Below are positions 48,631 to 58,497 of a stretch of 64,000 nt of DNA, piece after piece. The stretch covers positions 1 to 64,000 of the forward strand of contig NZ_LZMH01000079.1 in the NCBI RefSeq assembly GCF_001673635.1, in the 5' to 3' direction. Every line of letters begins with the position of its first letter. The stretch's first letter is position 1. This DNA comes from Mycobacterium asiaticum (lineage in GTDB: Bacteria; Actinomycetota; Actinomycetes; Mycobacteriales; Mycobacteriaceae). The notes beneath the pieces were generated by a model, which was not told the origin of the DNA, did not search any database, and worked only from the letters and a program-made list of their open reading frames with translations. A program made the translations under genes and the position numbers.

Positions 48631-48773
48631 TCAATAAAGCCTACGACGGCCAGGGATTCCGCGATGTGACCATTGCCACACCCGGCCGGCGGGAGGAAGG
48701 TGGGTGGTGGGACCGCGCGGCGCCTTATTCCGATTCCCGCGGGCGCCGCTCCGAACATAAGGAGGGGTCGGCC

Positions 48774-49394
48774 GTGTACGCACGCTCCACCACCATTCAG
48801 GCACAACGCTCATCGATCAACATGGGCATCGCCCACGTTCGCGACGTGGTGATGCCGGCCCTCCGAGAGATAGAAGGGTGCCTCGGCATCTCGTTGCTGG
48901 TCGACCGTGACTCCGGCCGGTGCATCGCCACCAGTTCCTGGGAGTCGGAGTCCGCGATGCAGGCGAGCGCCGAGCGGCTGTGGCCGGTGCGCTATCGCGC
49001 GGTCGAGGTCTTCGGCGGCAGCGCGGTCGTCGACCAATGGCGCATCGCTTCGCTGCATCGCGACCATCACTCTGGCCCGGGCGCCTGCGTACGCGCCACC
49101 TGGCTGCGGGCGCGGCCCGAGCAATTCGAGCGCGCGCTTGATTTCTACCGGTGGGCGGTGTTGCCGGCGGTCGAGGACTTCGACGGCTTCTGTAGCGCGA
49201 GCCTGCTGGTGGACACTACGTCGGCCCGGGCAGTGGCCTCGGTGACCTACGACAGCGTCGATGCGATGGAGCGCAGCGCCGAGTCGGCCCGGTCGCTGCG
49301 CACCGCGATGCTGCGCGATCTTGGCATCGACCAGGACGATGTGGGCGAGTTCGAGCTGGCGCTGGCTCACCTACGGGTGCCGGAGCTGGTGTAG
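48774..49394 (+). CDS. Conserved protein with two ABM-like halves (Rv2557/Rv2558-like)
   Basis: 206 residues, unknown function. Two similar halves of about 100 residues each have a ferredoxin-like (antibiotic-biosynthesis-monooxygenase-type) pattern: HVRDVVMPALREIEGCLGISLLVDRDSGRCIATSSWESESAM, then FYRWAVLPAVEDFDGFCSASLLVDTTSARAVASVTYDSVDAM. M. tuberculosis has two tandem paralogues, Rv2557 and Rv2558, reported as starvation-induced; only one copy is here. GTG 48774 is fixed by AAGGAGG eight bases upstream. It ends just before a strong terminator. Confidence 0.9.
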   Translation: MYARSTTIQAQRSSINMGIAHVRDVVMPALREIEGCLGISLLVDRDSGRCIATSSWESESAMQASAERLWPVRYRAVEVFGGSAVVDQWRIASLHRDHHSGPGACVRATWLRARPEQFERALDFYRWAVLPAVEDFDGFCSASLLVDTTSARAVASVTYDSVDAMERSAESARSLRTAMLRDLGIDQDDVGEFELALAHLRVPELV

Positions 49395-49413
49395 CTAGCG
49401 CGCGGTAACTAGC

Positions 49414-49473
49414 GCGAGCAGACGCAAAAGCCCCCGCACGCTCGGCGTGTCGGGGGCTTTTGCGTCTGCTCGC
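49414..49473. terminator. Strong bidirectional intrinsic terminator
   Basis: A perfect 23-base inverted repeat (49414-49436 with 49451-49473) encloses a 14-base loop that itself holds CACG/CGTG arms. The stem has a GC-rich core and carries GCTTTT on the outgoing side of each strand. It sits between the convergent genes ending at 49394 (plus) and 49483 (minus), so it can stop transcription in both directions. It is exceptionally long and clean for a mycobacterium. Confidence 0.9.
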
Positions 49474-49482
49474 GGGGCAACC

Positions 49483-49818
49483 CTAGGGCAGCGCGTCGCC
49501 GGGGAAACCGAGGCACGGGTGCACCTCGTAGCCGAACACCCCCGCCGCGACGCCCGGATCCTCGTCCATGATCGCCGTCGTCTCCTGCACCGACGCGGCG
49601 AAAACGCCCACGCCACAGACGTCGGACTCGTCGGTGGTGGGCAACACCACCGCCAGCACCCCGTCATCGCGCAATCCGAAATTACGCCGACCGTGCTCCC
49701 AGATGATCGGCGTCGCGGTCTCGTCGCCGTAGTTGGGCCCGCGTTTGAGGATCACCACGCTGTAGGTCTTGGCAGTGGCCAGCAACGGGGCCATCTCGTC
49801 GTCGGTGAAGGTTCTCAT
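49483..49818 (-). CDS. YciI-like small protein
   Basis: 111 residues, function unknown. It has the YciI-type pattern of a small ferredoxin-like protein: MRTFTDDEMAPLLATAKTYSVVILKRGPNY, FGLRDDGVLAVVLPTTDESDVCGVGVFAAS and the C-terminal DPGVAAGVFGYEVHPCLGFPG. The start ATG 49818 overlaps the rarA stop by ATGA, so it is translationally coupled to rarA. The strong terminator follows its stop. Confidence 0.88.
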   Translation of the reverse strand: MRTFTDDEMAPLLATAKTYSVVILKRGPNYGDETATPIIWEHGRRNFGLRDDGVLAVVLPTTDESDVCGVGVFAASVQETTAIMDEDPGVAAGVFGYEVHPCLGFPGDALP

Positions 49819-51170
49819 GCCCGGCCCCGCTTCCCACGGATAATCGCACGCAACCGGTCCAGGCGGCCGGAGATCTCCCGTTCACCGCCGCGACCGGTGG
49901 GCTGATAGTAGTCCACACCCACCAGCTCGTCCGGCGGATACTGTTGAGCCACAACGCCATCCGGGTCGTCGTGGGAGTACTTGTAACCCTGAGCATTGCC
50001 CAGCGCCGCGGCGCCCGAATAATGCCCGTCGCGCAGGTGGGGTGGCACCAGACCGGCCTTGCCGGCCCTGATGTCCCCCATCGCCGCGCCCAGCGCCGTC
50101 GTCACGGCATTGGACTTGGGGGCGGTGGCCAGATGAACGGTCGCGTGCGCCAACGTCAGCTGGGCCTCAGGCATACCGATCAGCGCTACCGTCTGCGCGG
50201 CGGCGACCGCCACCAGCAGCGCCGTCGAGTCCGCCATGCCGATGTCCTCACTGGCCAGGATCATCAGCCGGCGCGCGATGAATCGCGGGTCCTCTCCCGC
50301 CACCAGCATGCGGGCCAGATAGTGCAGCGCGGCGTCCACATCCGAGCCGCGTACCGACTTGATGAAGGCGCTGACGACGTCGTAATGCTGATCGCCGTCC
50401 CGGTCGTAGCGGACCGCGGCCCGGTCCAGGGACCGCTCGATGGTTTCGACGACCACGTGATCGGAAGCCTCCGCGGCCACCTCGAGCGCGGTCAGCGCGC
50501 GCCGGGCATCACCGGCCGCCAGTTGCACCAACAGCTCGACCGCTTCGGGCGCAACGGTGACCTGTCCGCCCAGTCCGCGCGGATCGTCGATCGCCCGCTG
50601 CACCACGGTGCGGATGTCGTCGGGGGTCAACGGCCGCAATTGCAGGATCAGCGATCTCGACAACAGCGGCGCCACCACCGAGAAGGAGGGATTCTCGGTC
50701 GTTGCCGCGACCAGCAGCACCACCCGGTTCTCCACCGCCGCCAGCAGCGCATCCTGCTGAGTCTTGGAGAACCGGTGCACCTCGTCGATGAACAACACGG
50801 TCTGCTCGCCGCGCAGCAACGCCGTCCGCGCCTTATCTATTACCGCGCGAACGTCTTTGACGCCGGCGGACAACGCCGACAACGCCTCGAAGCGGCGGCC
50901 GGTGGCGTGCGAGATCAGCGCCGCCAGGGTTGTCTTGCCGCTGCCCGGCGGGCCGTACAGAATGGCCGACGCGACACCGGATCCCTCGACAAGCCGACGC
51001 AACGGCGACCCGGCCGCCAACAGATGCTCCTGCCCGACCACCTCGTCCAGCGACGCCGGACGCATGCGTACGGCCAGGGGCGCGCCGGCACCCGACACGC
51101 TCAGGCTGTGATCGGCCGATTCCGGGGCACCGGGCAGGTCGAACAGACCGTCGGACACGACTTCAGGCAT
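49815..51170 (-). CDS. rarA: Replication-associated recombination protein A (MgsA/RarA)
   Basis: A AAA+ ATPase acting at stalled replication forks. 451 residues. Walker A is GPPGSGKT (73-80), Walker B is TVLFIDEVHRFSKTQQDALL, and sensor 1 is LLVAATTENPSF. The C-terminal tetramerisation domain includes YDVVSAFIKSVRGSDVDAALHYLARML and ASEDIGMAD. The start ATG 51170 is 155 bases from the divergent Rv2560-like gene. Confidence 0.96.
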   Translation of the reverse strand: MPEVVSDGLFDLPGAPESADHSLSVSGAGAPLAVRMRPASLDEVVGQEHLLAAGSPLRRLVEGSGVASAILYGPPGSGKTTLAALISHATGRRFEALSALSAGVKDVRAVIDKARTALLRGEQTVLFIDEVHRFSKTQQDALLAAVENRVVLLVAATTENPSFSVVAPLLSRSLILQLRPLTPDDIRTVVQRAIDDPRGLGGQVTVAPEAVELLVQLAAGDARRALTALEVAAEASDHVVVETIERSLDRAAVRYDRDGDQHYDVVSAFIKSVRGSDVDAALHYLARMLVAGEDPRFIARRLMILASEDIGMADSTALLVAVAAAQTVALIGMPEAQLTLAHATVHLATAPKSNAVTTALGAAMGDIRAGKAGLVPPHLRDGHYSGAAALGNAQGYKYSHDDPDGVVAQQYPPDELVGVDYYQPTGRGGEREISGRLDRLRAIIRGKRGRA

Positions 51171-51325
51171 ACCACGCGGCGCAGCCGGGCAGGACGAGCG
51201 GACGCGGCCCTGAATAAATGCCTCAGCCAGAAGCCTGCCAATGCGGGCGTGTTGGGCACATATTTGCTAAGTTCCGCTTTGCTACGCCCCGATCGGAAGC
51301 GAACTACGAGGCAAATAGGACAGCA

Positions 51326-52342
51326 ATGAGCCAGCCGCCAGAATATCCAGGCAATCCGTCCGACCCTCAGGGTGGCCATTCCGGCTACCCGCCACCTCCG
51401 GGGCGCCACAGCGCACCCCCGCCCGACTACGGGCAAGCGCAGGGTCCGCCGCCCGGTCAGTCCGGCGGTTACCAGGCCCCCGGCTACACCGCACCGCCGC
51501 CGCCGCCCTACGGCGGCCCGGGCGCACCCCCACCGCCCCCACCCGGATATCCGGCGGGCTTCGGTGGCGGACCCGTTTCCGACTTCAGCGTCGGCAACGC
51601 CTTCAGCTGGGCGTGGGCCAAGTTCACCCAGAACATCGCCGCGCTGGCGGTGCCCACCCTGATCTATTTCGTGGCGCTGGGTGCGGTCATCGGTATCCCG
51701 TTCGGTATCGCGATGGCGACATCGGAAACCACGACGACGACCTACGACTACGGCAGCGGCTATGCCTACGAAGCCTCGACCTCGAGCTTCTCGGCGATCA
51801 GCTACATCGTGTTGACCATCGGCTACATCGCCGCGTTCTTCGTGGCGATGTACATGCAGGCCGCGCTGGTCACCGGCGCCCTGGAGATCGCCGACGGCAG
51901 GCCGGTCAGCATCGGAACGTTCTTCAAGCCGCGCAATGTGGGCGGCGTGCTGCTCGCCACGCTGCTGCTGGGTCTGGCCGCAGTGCTGACCTCCTGCACC
52001 TTCGTCGGCCCGCTGATCATCACCTTCTTCGCGCAGTTCGCGATCGCGTTCGTGGTGGACAAGGGGTTGTCGCCGGTCGACTCGATCAAGGCCAGCTTCG
52101 CAACGGTCCGCGCCAACCTGGGGCCCAGCGCGCTGTCCTGGCTGGTGCAGTACGCGGTGGTGCTGGTCGGTGAGATCGCCTGCTTCGTCGGCCTGATCGC
52201 CGCGCTGCCCGTAGCCTCGCTGATCCAGGTCTACACCTACCGCAAGCTCACCGGCGGCCAGGTGGTCGAGGACAGCCAGCAACAACCCGGCTACCCTGCC
52301 GGTCCGCCGCCCGGACAGTACCCGGGACAGCAGTACGCCTGA
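51326..52342 (+). CDS. Pro/Gly-rich multispan membrane protein (Rv2560-like)
   Basis: 338 residues, unknown function. The first 80 or so residues are a Pro/Gly/Tyr-rich disordered arm (PPPPGRHSAPPP and APPPPPYGGPGAPPPPPPG). The body has about five membrane helices (about 104-126, 157-175, 205-222, 228-242 and 288-308) and resembles a glycerophosphoryl-diester-phosphodiesterase-type membrane domain. A Pro/Gln-rich C-terminus (QQQPGYPAGPPPGQYPGQQYA) is again disordered. ATG 51326 has AGGACA upstream. A terminator follows at 52379. Confidence 0.88.
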   Translation: MSQPPEYPGNPSDPQGGHSGYPPPPGRHSAPPPDYGQAQGPPPGQSGGYQAPGYTAPPPPPYGGPGAPPPPPPGYPAGFGGGPVSDFSVGNAFSWAWAKFTQNIAALAVPTLIYFVALGAVIGIPFGIAMATSETTTTTYDYGSGYAYEASTSSFSAISYIVLTIGYIAAFFVAMYMQAALVTGALEIADGRPVSIGTFFKPRNVGGVLLATLLLGLAAVLTSCTFVGPLIITFFAQFAIAFVVDKGLSPVDSIKASFATVRANLGPSALSWLVQYAVVLVGEIACFVGLIAALPVASLIQVYTYRKLTGGQVVEDSQQQPGYPAGPPPGQYPGQQYA

Positions 52343-52378
52343 CCAGCCGTTCACCACGAGCGGCTGACCGACGAATAG

Positions 52379-52426
52379 CTGCCGCCCGCAACGCAAGCCG
52401 ATATCGGCGCGCGCTGCGGGCGGCAG
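52379..52426 (+). terminator. Intrinsic terminator with nested palindrome
   Basis: A perfect 12-base stem CTGCCGCCCGCA (52379-52390) with TGCGGGCGGCAG (52415-52426) is followed by TCTTCTGT. Inside the loop lies a 12-base palindrome GCCGATATCGGC (52397-52408). It follows the Rv2560-like stop and precedes the transglutaminase start, so it probably separates the two units. Confidence 0.65.
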
Positions 52427-52450
52427 TCTTCTGTGATGGGATCAGCGGTT

Positions 52451-55400
52451 ATGAGTATCAAAGTTGCGCTGGAGCACCGCACCAGCTACACCTTTGACCG
52501 GCTGGTCCAGGTTTATCCGCACGTCGTGCGGCTGCGTCCGGCACCTCATTCCCGCACCCCGATCGAGGCCTATTCGCTGCGGGTCGAACCCGCCGAACAC
52601 TTCATCAACTGGCAACAGGACGCGCTCGGTAACTTTTTGGCGCGGTTGGTATTTCCCAAGCCGACCCAGGAGCTGACCATCACGGTCGGCCTGATCGCCG
52701 ACCTCAAGGTGATCAACCCATTCGACTTCTTCATCGAGGACTGGGCCGAGATCTGGGCCCCCGCCAACGGATCTCTCTACCCCAAGGCGCTTGCCCACGA
52801 CCTGGAACCCTTCATGCGGCCCGTCGACGAGGACGGAGACGGCTCGGGGCCCGGCGACCTGGCCCAGGCGTGGGTGCAGAACTTCTCCGTGCCCGAGGGC
52901 ACTCGCACCATCGACTTCCTTGTCGCGCTGAACCGGGCCATCAACGCCGATGTCACCTACAGCCTGCGGATGGAGCCCGGCGTCCAGACACCGGATTTCA
53001 CGCTGCGCACCGGCGTCGGCTCGTGCCGGGACTCGGCCTGGCTGCTGGTGTCGATCCTGCGCCAGCTCGGCCTGGCCGCCCGGTTCGTGTCGGGCTACCT
53101 GGTGCAACTGGCCTCCGACGTCAAGGCCCTCGACGGGCCGTCCGGGCCGGCCGCCGACTTCACCGACCTGCACGCGTGGACCGAGGTGTACATCCCGGGC
53201 GCGGGCTGGATCGGCCTGGACCCGACATCGGGATTGTTTGCCGGCGAAGGCCATATTCCCCTGGCCGCCACCCCACACCCGTCGTCGGCGGCACCGATCA
53301 CCGGCAGCACCGACCACTGCACCTCGACGCTCGAGTTCTCCAACACCGTCACCCGGGTCCATGAGGACCCGCGCGTCACGCTGCCCTACACCGACGAGGC
53401 GTGGGAGGCGATCTGCGCGGTCGGCCGCCATGTCGACCAGCGCCTGACCGCCGGTGACGTACGGCTCACGGTCGGCGGCGAGCCGACGTTCGTCTCGGTG
53501 GACAATCAGGTCGACCCGGAATGGCGCACCGCCGCCGACGGTCCGCACAAGCGGATTCTGGCGTCGGAGCTGGCCGCGCGGCTCAAGGCCCAGTGGGCGC
53601 CGCAAGGCCTCGTGCAGCGCAGTCAGGGCAAGTGGTACCCCGGAGAACCGTTGCCGCGCTGGCAGATCGGCCTCTATTGGCGCACCGACGGACGGCCGCT
53701 GTGGACCAACGACGCGCTGCTGGCCGATCCCTGGCGGCGGGACGCCGACGCCGCCGCGGCCGACAACGAGACGGCCTACAAAGTGCTGGCCGGCATCGCC
53801 GAGGGCCTGGGTTTACCGCTGACCCAGGTGCGCCCGGCCTACGAGGACCCGCTGCTGCGGCTGGCGGCCGCGGTGCGGTTGCCCGACGGCGACCCGGTGC
53901 CGCCCGGTGACGATCTCGACGACGACAGCGCCGCCGCCCGCGCTGCGCTGCTGGGCCGCCTCGACGAGGCCGTGACCACGCCGTCGGCGTACGTGTTGCC
54001 ATTGCACCGCCGCGACGACGGCCGCGGCTGGGCCAGCGCCGACTGGCGCCTTCGCCGCGGGCGTCTGGTGCTCACCGAGGGTGATTCGCCGGCCGGTCTG
54101 CGCCTGCCGCTGAACGCGATCAGCTGGACTCCCCCGCCGGCCCAGTTCGACGCCGACCCGGGAACCGTGGGTCGGGGCGAATCACCGGACCCCGCCGGCA
54201 CCGGGGAGGCCGCCACCCTGGTCGACCCGCAGAACGCACCCACCACCGCGCTGGTGGCCGAGGTCCGCGACGGGCTGCTCTACATCTTCCTGCCGCCCAC
54301 CGGCGCGCTGGAAGACTTCATCGACCTGATCAACCGCATCGAGAACGCGGTGGCCAAGGCCGACGCCCCCGTCGTCATCGAAGGTTACGCACCGCCGCCG
54401 GACCCGCGCCTGACGTCGACGACGATCACCCCCGACCCCGGTGTGATCGAGGTGAACGTCGCGCCCACCGCAAGTTTCGACGAACAACGCCGGCAGCTGG
54501 AGATGCTCTACGAGGAAGCCCGGTTGGCGCGGCTTTCCACGGAGTCGTTCGACATCGACGGCACCCACGGCGGCACCGGCGGCGGCAACCACATCACGCT
54601 CGGGGGCGTCACACCCGCCGACTCGCCGCTGCTGCGCCGTCCGGACCTGTTGGTCTCGCTGCTGACCTACTGGCAGCGGCACCCATCGCTGTCCTACCTG
54701 TTCGCCGGGCGGTTTGTCGGCACCACCTCACAGGCTCCCCGGGTGGACGAAGGCCGCGCCGAGGCGCTCTATGAACTCGAGATCGCGTTTGCCGAAATCG
54801 CCCGTCTGTCACCGTCTTTCGGAGGCGGCCGACCGCAGCCGTGGGTGACCGACCGGGCGTTGCGGCACCTGCTCACCGACATCACCGGCAATACCCACCG
54901 CGCGGAATTCTGCATCGACAAGCTCTATAGCCCCGAGGGGCCGCGCGGCCGGCTGGGCCTGTTGGAACTGCGCGGTTTCGAGATGCCACCGCATCTGCGG
55001 ATGGCGATGGTCCAGTCGCTGCTGGTGCGCTCGCTGGTGGCGTGGTTCTGGGAACGGCCGCTGCGCGCCCCGTTGATCCGTCACGGCGCTAACCTGCACG
55101 GGCGATACCTGTTGCCGCACTTCCTGATTCATGACATCGCCGATGTCGCGGCGGACCTGCGTGCGCAAGGCATCGGGTTCGAGACCAGCTGGCTGGACCC
55201 GTTCACCGAGTTCCGTTTCCCGCGCATCGGCACCGCCGTGTTCGACGGCGTGGAGATCGAATTACGCGGGGCCATCGAGCCGTGGAACACCCTCGGCGAG
55301 GAGTCCACCGCCACCGGTACCGCCCGTTTCGTCGACTCGTCGGTGGAGCGCGTTCAGGTCCGGATCATCGGCGCCGACCGGCACCGCTATGCGGTGACTT

Positions 55401-55795
55401 GCAACGGCTACCCGGTGCCGCTGCTGGCCACCGACAACCCCGACATCCACGTCGGCGGCGTGCGATTCAAGGCGTGGCAGCCGCCCAGCGCGTTGCACCC
55501 GACCATCTCCACCGACGTCCCATTGCAGTTCGAACTCATCGACCTGACCACCGGAACCTCGCGGGGCGGCTGCACTTACCACGTCGCGCATCCGGGGGGG
55601 CGCGCCTACGACGAGCCGCCCGTCAACGCCGTGGAAGCCGAGTCGCGCCGCGCCCGCCGTTTCGAGGCGACCGGCTTCACCTCGGGCAAGCTCGACCTGG
55701 CCGCCTTCCGGGAAAAACAGGCGCGTTTGTTAACCGATGTCGGCGCGCCGGGCATCCTCGACCTGCGTCGGGTGCGTACCGTGCAGCAGCAGTGA
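52451..55795 (+). CDS. Transglutaminase-DUF2126 protein (Rv2566-like)
   Basis: A 1114-residue cytoplasmic protein. The N-terminal transglutaminase-like domain (about 1-300) has the triad Cys192 (GVGSCRDSAWLLV), His241 (DLHAWTEVYIP) and Asp257 (IGLDPTSG). The rest is a DUF2126 domain (about 330-1100) with conserved VGGEPTFVSVDNQ, LYWRTDGRPLW, TLGGVTPADSPLLRRPDLL and ELRGFEMPPHLRMA. In the literature such proteins are predicted to handle isopeptide or peptide bonds made by ATP-grasp ligases. ATG 52451 gives the family N-terminus. The gene is followed by the ATP-grasp gene 32 bases later. Confidence 0.92.
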   Translation: MSIKVALEHRTSYTFDRLVQVYPHVVRLRPAPHSRTPIEAYSLRVEPAEHFINWQQDALGNFLARLVFPKPTQELTITVGLIADLKVINPFDFFIEDWAEIWAPANGSLYPKALAHDLEPFMRPVDEDGDGSGPGDLAQAWVQNFSVPEGTRTIDFLVALNRAINADVTYSLRMEPGVQTPDFTLRTGVGSCRDSAWLLVSILRQLGLAARFVSGYLVQLASDVKALDGPSGPAADFTDLHAWTEVYIPGAGWIGLDPTSGLFAGEGHIPLAATPHPSSAAPITGSTDHCTSTLEFSNTVTRVHEDPRVTLPYTDEAWEAICAVGRHVDQRLTAGDVRLTVGGEPTFVSVDNQVDPEWRTAADGPHKRILASELAARLKAQWAPQGLVQRSQGKWYPGEPLPRWQIGLYWRTDGRPLWTNDALLADPWRRDADAAAADNETAYKVLAGIAEGLGLPLTQVRPAYEDPLLRLAAAVRLPDGDPVPPGDDLDDDSAAARAALLGRLDEAVTTPSAYVLPLHRRDDGRGWASADWRLRRGRLVLTEGDSPAGLRLPLNAISWTPPPAQFDADPGTVGRGESPDPAGTGEAATLVDPQNAPTTALVAEVRDGLLYIFLPPTGALEDFIDLINRIENAVAKADAPVVIEGYAPPPDPRLTSTTITPDPGVIEVNVAPTASFDEQRRQLEMLYEEARLARLSTESFDIDGTHGGTGGGNHITLGGVTPADSPLLRRPDLLVSLLTYWQRHPSLSYLFAGRFVGTTSQAPRVDEGRAEALYELEIAFAEIARLSPSFGGGRPQPWVTDRALRHLLTDITGNTHRAEFCIDKLYSPEGPRGRLGLLELRGFEMPPHLRMAMVQSLLVRSLVAWFWERPLRAPLIRHGANLHGRYLLPHFLIHDIADVAADLRAQGIGFETSWLDPFTEFRFPRIGTAVFDGVEIELRGAIEPWNTLGEESTATGTARFVDSSVERVQVRIIGADRHRYAVTCNGYPVPLLATDNPDIHVGGVRFKAWQPPSALHPTISTDVPLQFELIDLTTGTSRGGCTYHVAHPGGRAYDEPPVNAVEAESRRARRFEATGFTSGKLDLAAFREKQARLLTDVGAPGILDLRRVRTVQQQ

Positions 55796-55827
55796 CGTTT
55801 TCGGGACGGCACGGGATTGGCGCAAGG

Positions 55828-58497
55828 ATGGCACTAGGGAGCGGATCGCCGGCGATCGCCGGGGAGCGGTACGACGTGGACCGCCTGCTGGCGGGATACC
55901 GCACCGTGCGCGCCCAGGAAGCCCTGTTCGATCTGCGAGACGGGCCTGCCGGCGGCTACGACGAGTTCGTCGACTCCCAGGGCGACGTCCGGCCCGGCTG
56001 GGACGAACTCGCCGACGTCATCGCCGAACGAGGCCGGGCGGGGCTGGACCGGCTGCGCTCGGTGGTGCACAGCCTGATCGACCACGACGGCATTACTTAC
56101 ACCGGGGTCTCGGACGGCCCGGTCACGAGGTTGCCGGACGGCCACATCCAGCCTCCCGAGCCCGGCCCGTGGCTTCTGGACACGCTTCCGCTGGTGGTTT
56201 CGGCCGCGGACTGGGAGGCACTGGAGGCCGGCCTGGTGCAGCGGTCGCGCCTGCTGGATGCCGTGCTCGCCGACCTGTACGGACCGCGCAATCTGCTCAC
56301 CGAGGGCCTGCTTCCGGCGCAACTGGTGTTCGTCCATCCCGGATATGTGCGCTCCGCCAACGGCATCAAGGTCCCCGGGCATCACCAGCTGTTCATGCAC
56401 GGCTGCGACCTCAGCCGGCGTTCGGATGGCAGCTTCCAGGTGAACGCCGACTGGACCCAAGCGCCCTCGGGAGCCGGGTACGCGCTGGCCGACCGGCGGG
56501 TGCTGGCGCACGCGATCCCGGACCTCTACGAGCACATCGCCCCGCGCCCGAATACGCCGTTCGCCCAGGCACTTCGGCTGGGCTTGATCGACGCCGCCCC
56601 CGACGTGGTGCAGGACCCGGTGGTGGTGGTGCTCAGCCCCGGTATCTATTCCGAGACGGCGTTTGATCAGGCGTACCTGGCCAGCCTGCTCGGTTTTCCG
56701 ATGGTGGAAAGCGCCGATCTGGTGGTCCGCGACGGCAAGCTGTGGATGCGGTCGCTGGGCACCCTCAAACAGGTCGACGTGGTGCTGCGCCGCGTCGACG
56801 CGCTCTACGCCGATCCGCTGGACCTGCGCGCCGACTCCCGGCTCGGGGTGGTCGGCCTGGTCGAGGCGCTGCACCGCGGCACCGTCACGGTGGTCAACAC
56901 CCTGGGCAGCGGCATCCTGGAAAGCCCTGGGCTACTGAGGTTTCTGCCCGAGTTGGCCGAGCGCCTGCTCGGCGAGGAATTGCTGTTGCACAGCGCCCCG
57001 ACGTACTGGGGCGGCATCGCCGGTGAGTTGTCCCACCTGCTGGCTAACCTGTCGTCGCTGTTGATCAAGCCCGTTGCCGGCGGGGAGCCGCTGGTCGGGC
57101 CGTCGCTTTCGTCCGCACAGCTGACCGAGCTGGCGGGGCGCATCGAGGCCGTGCCGTGGCGGTGGGTGGGCCAGGAGTTGCCCAGCTTCTCCTCGGCGCC
57201 CACCGACCACGCCGGTGTGCTGTCGTCCGCCGGTGTCGGCATGCGGTTGTTCACCGTCGCGCAACGCGGCGGCTACGCGCCGATGATCGGCGGCCTGGGT
57301 TACGTACTGGCGCCCGAGCCGTCTGCCTACACGCTGAAAACCGTTGCAGCAAAAGATATCTGGGTGCGCCCAACGGAGCGGGCCATCACCGAGACGGTGA
57401 TGCTGCCGTCAGTGCCGGCACCGGTGAAGACCGGAGCGGGAACCTGGGGCGTCAGTTCACCCAGAGTGCTGTCGGATCTGTTCTGGATGGGCCGCTACGG
57501 CGAGCGCGCGGAGAACATGGCCCGGCTGCTGATCGTGGCGCGGGAGCGCTACCACGTCTACCGGCACCATCAGGACAACGAGGAGAGCGAGTGCGTGCCG
57601 GCCCTGATGGCCGCGCTGGGAAAGATCACCGGCACCGATACCGGCGCAACCAGCGACGGCGAGTACGACCCGGCCGAGATGATCGCCGTAGCGCCCTCGA
57701 TGCTGTGGTCGATGACCGTGGACCTGGACCGGCCTGGATCGCTGATCCAATCGGTGGAAGGGCTGGCGCTCTCAGCGCGGGCGGTGCGCGACCAGCTGTC
57801 CAATGACACCTGGATGGTGCTGGCCAATGTCGAACGGGCCGTGGCTCTTCGGTCCGACCCGCCGCAATCACTGGCCGAGGCCGACGCCCTGCTCGCCAAC
57901 GCACAGTCGCAGGCGCTGGCCGGCATGCTGACGCTGGCCGGGGTGGCGGGCGAGTCGATGGTGCACGACGTGGGCTGGACCATGATGGACATCGGCAAGC
58001 GGATCGAGCGCGGCCTGTGGCTGACCGCACTGCTGGGCGACACCCTGACCCGGGTGCGCGGCACCGTCGCCGAGCAGTCCATCGTCGAGTCGACGCTGGT
58101 GGCCTGCGAGTCCTCGGTGATCTACCGGCGCCGCACGCTGGGCAAGGTCAGCGTCGCCGCGGTGACCGAATTGATGCTGTTCGACGCGCAGAACCCGCGG
58201 TCACTGTTGTTCCAGTTGGAGCGGCTGCGGTCCAACCTCAAGGACCTGCCCGGTTCGTCGGGGTCGTCGCGTCCCGAGCGGCTGGTCGACGAGATGAGCA
58301 CCCGGCTGCGCCGCTCGGATCCCGGTGAGCTGGAAGAGATCACCGACGGGTGCCGCGAGGAATTGGCGGAGCTGCTCAGCGCCATCCACGCGGCGCTGCG
58401 CGACCTGGCCGACGTCATCACCGCGATACAGCTGGCCCTGCCCAGCGGCATGCAGCCGCTGTGGGGTCCCGACGAACGCCGGACGATGCCCGCCTGA
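55828..58497 (+). CDS. Circularly permuted ATP-grasp fused to alpha-E domain (Rv2567-like)
   Basis: An 889-residue fusion. The N-terminal 480 residues are a circularly permuted ATP-grasp (type 2) ligase: VFVHPGYVRSANGIKVPGHHQLFMHGCDL, YALADRRVLAHAIPDLYE, SPGIYSETAFDQAYLASLLG and ESADLVVRDGKLWMRSLG. The C-terminal 330 or so residues form the helical alpha-E domain (DUF403), from LSDLFWMGRYGERAENMARLL to LPSGMQPLWGP. Such ligases are predicted to add amino acids or peptides to an unknown target. ATG 55828 was chosen; the long upstream open frame lies antiframe over the transglutaminase gene and is rejected. Confidence 0.93.
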   Translation: MALGSGSPAIAGERYDVDRLLAGYRTVRAQEALFDLRDGPAGGYDEFVDSQGDVRPGWDELADVIAERGRAGLDRLRSVVHSLIDHDGITYTGVSDGPVTRLPDGHIQPPEPGPWLLDTLPLVVSAADWEALEAGLVQRSRLLDAVLADLYGPRNLLTEGLLPAQLVFVHPGYVRSANGIKVPGHHQLFMHGCDLSRRSDGSFQVNADWTQAPSGAGYALADRRVLAHAIPDLYEHIAPRPNTPFAQALRLGLIDAAPDVVQDPVVVVLSPGIYSETAFDQAYLASLLGFPMVESADLVVRDGKLWMRSLGTLKQVDVVLRRVDALYADPLDLRADSRLGVVGLVEALHRGTVTVVNTLGSGILESPGLLRFLPELAERLLGEELLLHSAPTYWGGIAGELSHLLANLSSLLIKPVAGGEPLVGPSLSSAQLTELAGRIEAVPWRWVGQELPSFSSAPTDHAGVLSSAGVGMRLFTVAQRGGYAPMIGGLGYVLAPEPSAYTLKTVAAKDIWVRPTERAITETVMLPSVPAPVKTGAGTWGVSSPRVLSDLFWMGRYGERAENMARLLIVARERYHVYRHHQDNEESECVPALMAALGKITGTDTGATSDGEYDPAEMIAVAPSMLWSMTVDLDRPGSLIQSVEGLALSARAVRDQLSNDTWMVLANVERAVALRSDPPQSLAEADALLANAQSQALAGMLTLAGVAGESMVHDVGWTMMDIGKRIERGLWLTALLGDTLTRVRGTVAEQSIVESTLVACESSVIYRRRTLGKVSVAAVTELMLFDAQNPRSLLFQLERLRSNLKDLPGSSGSSRPERLVDEMSTRLRRSDPGELEEITDGCREELAELLSAIHAALRDLADVITAIQLALPSGMQPLWGPDERRTMPA

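Noticed and set aside
55282..55827. Upstream extension of the ATP-grasp gene
   Set aside because: Overlaps the end of the transglutaminase gene in another frame; Arg-rich nonsense.
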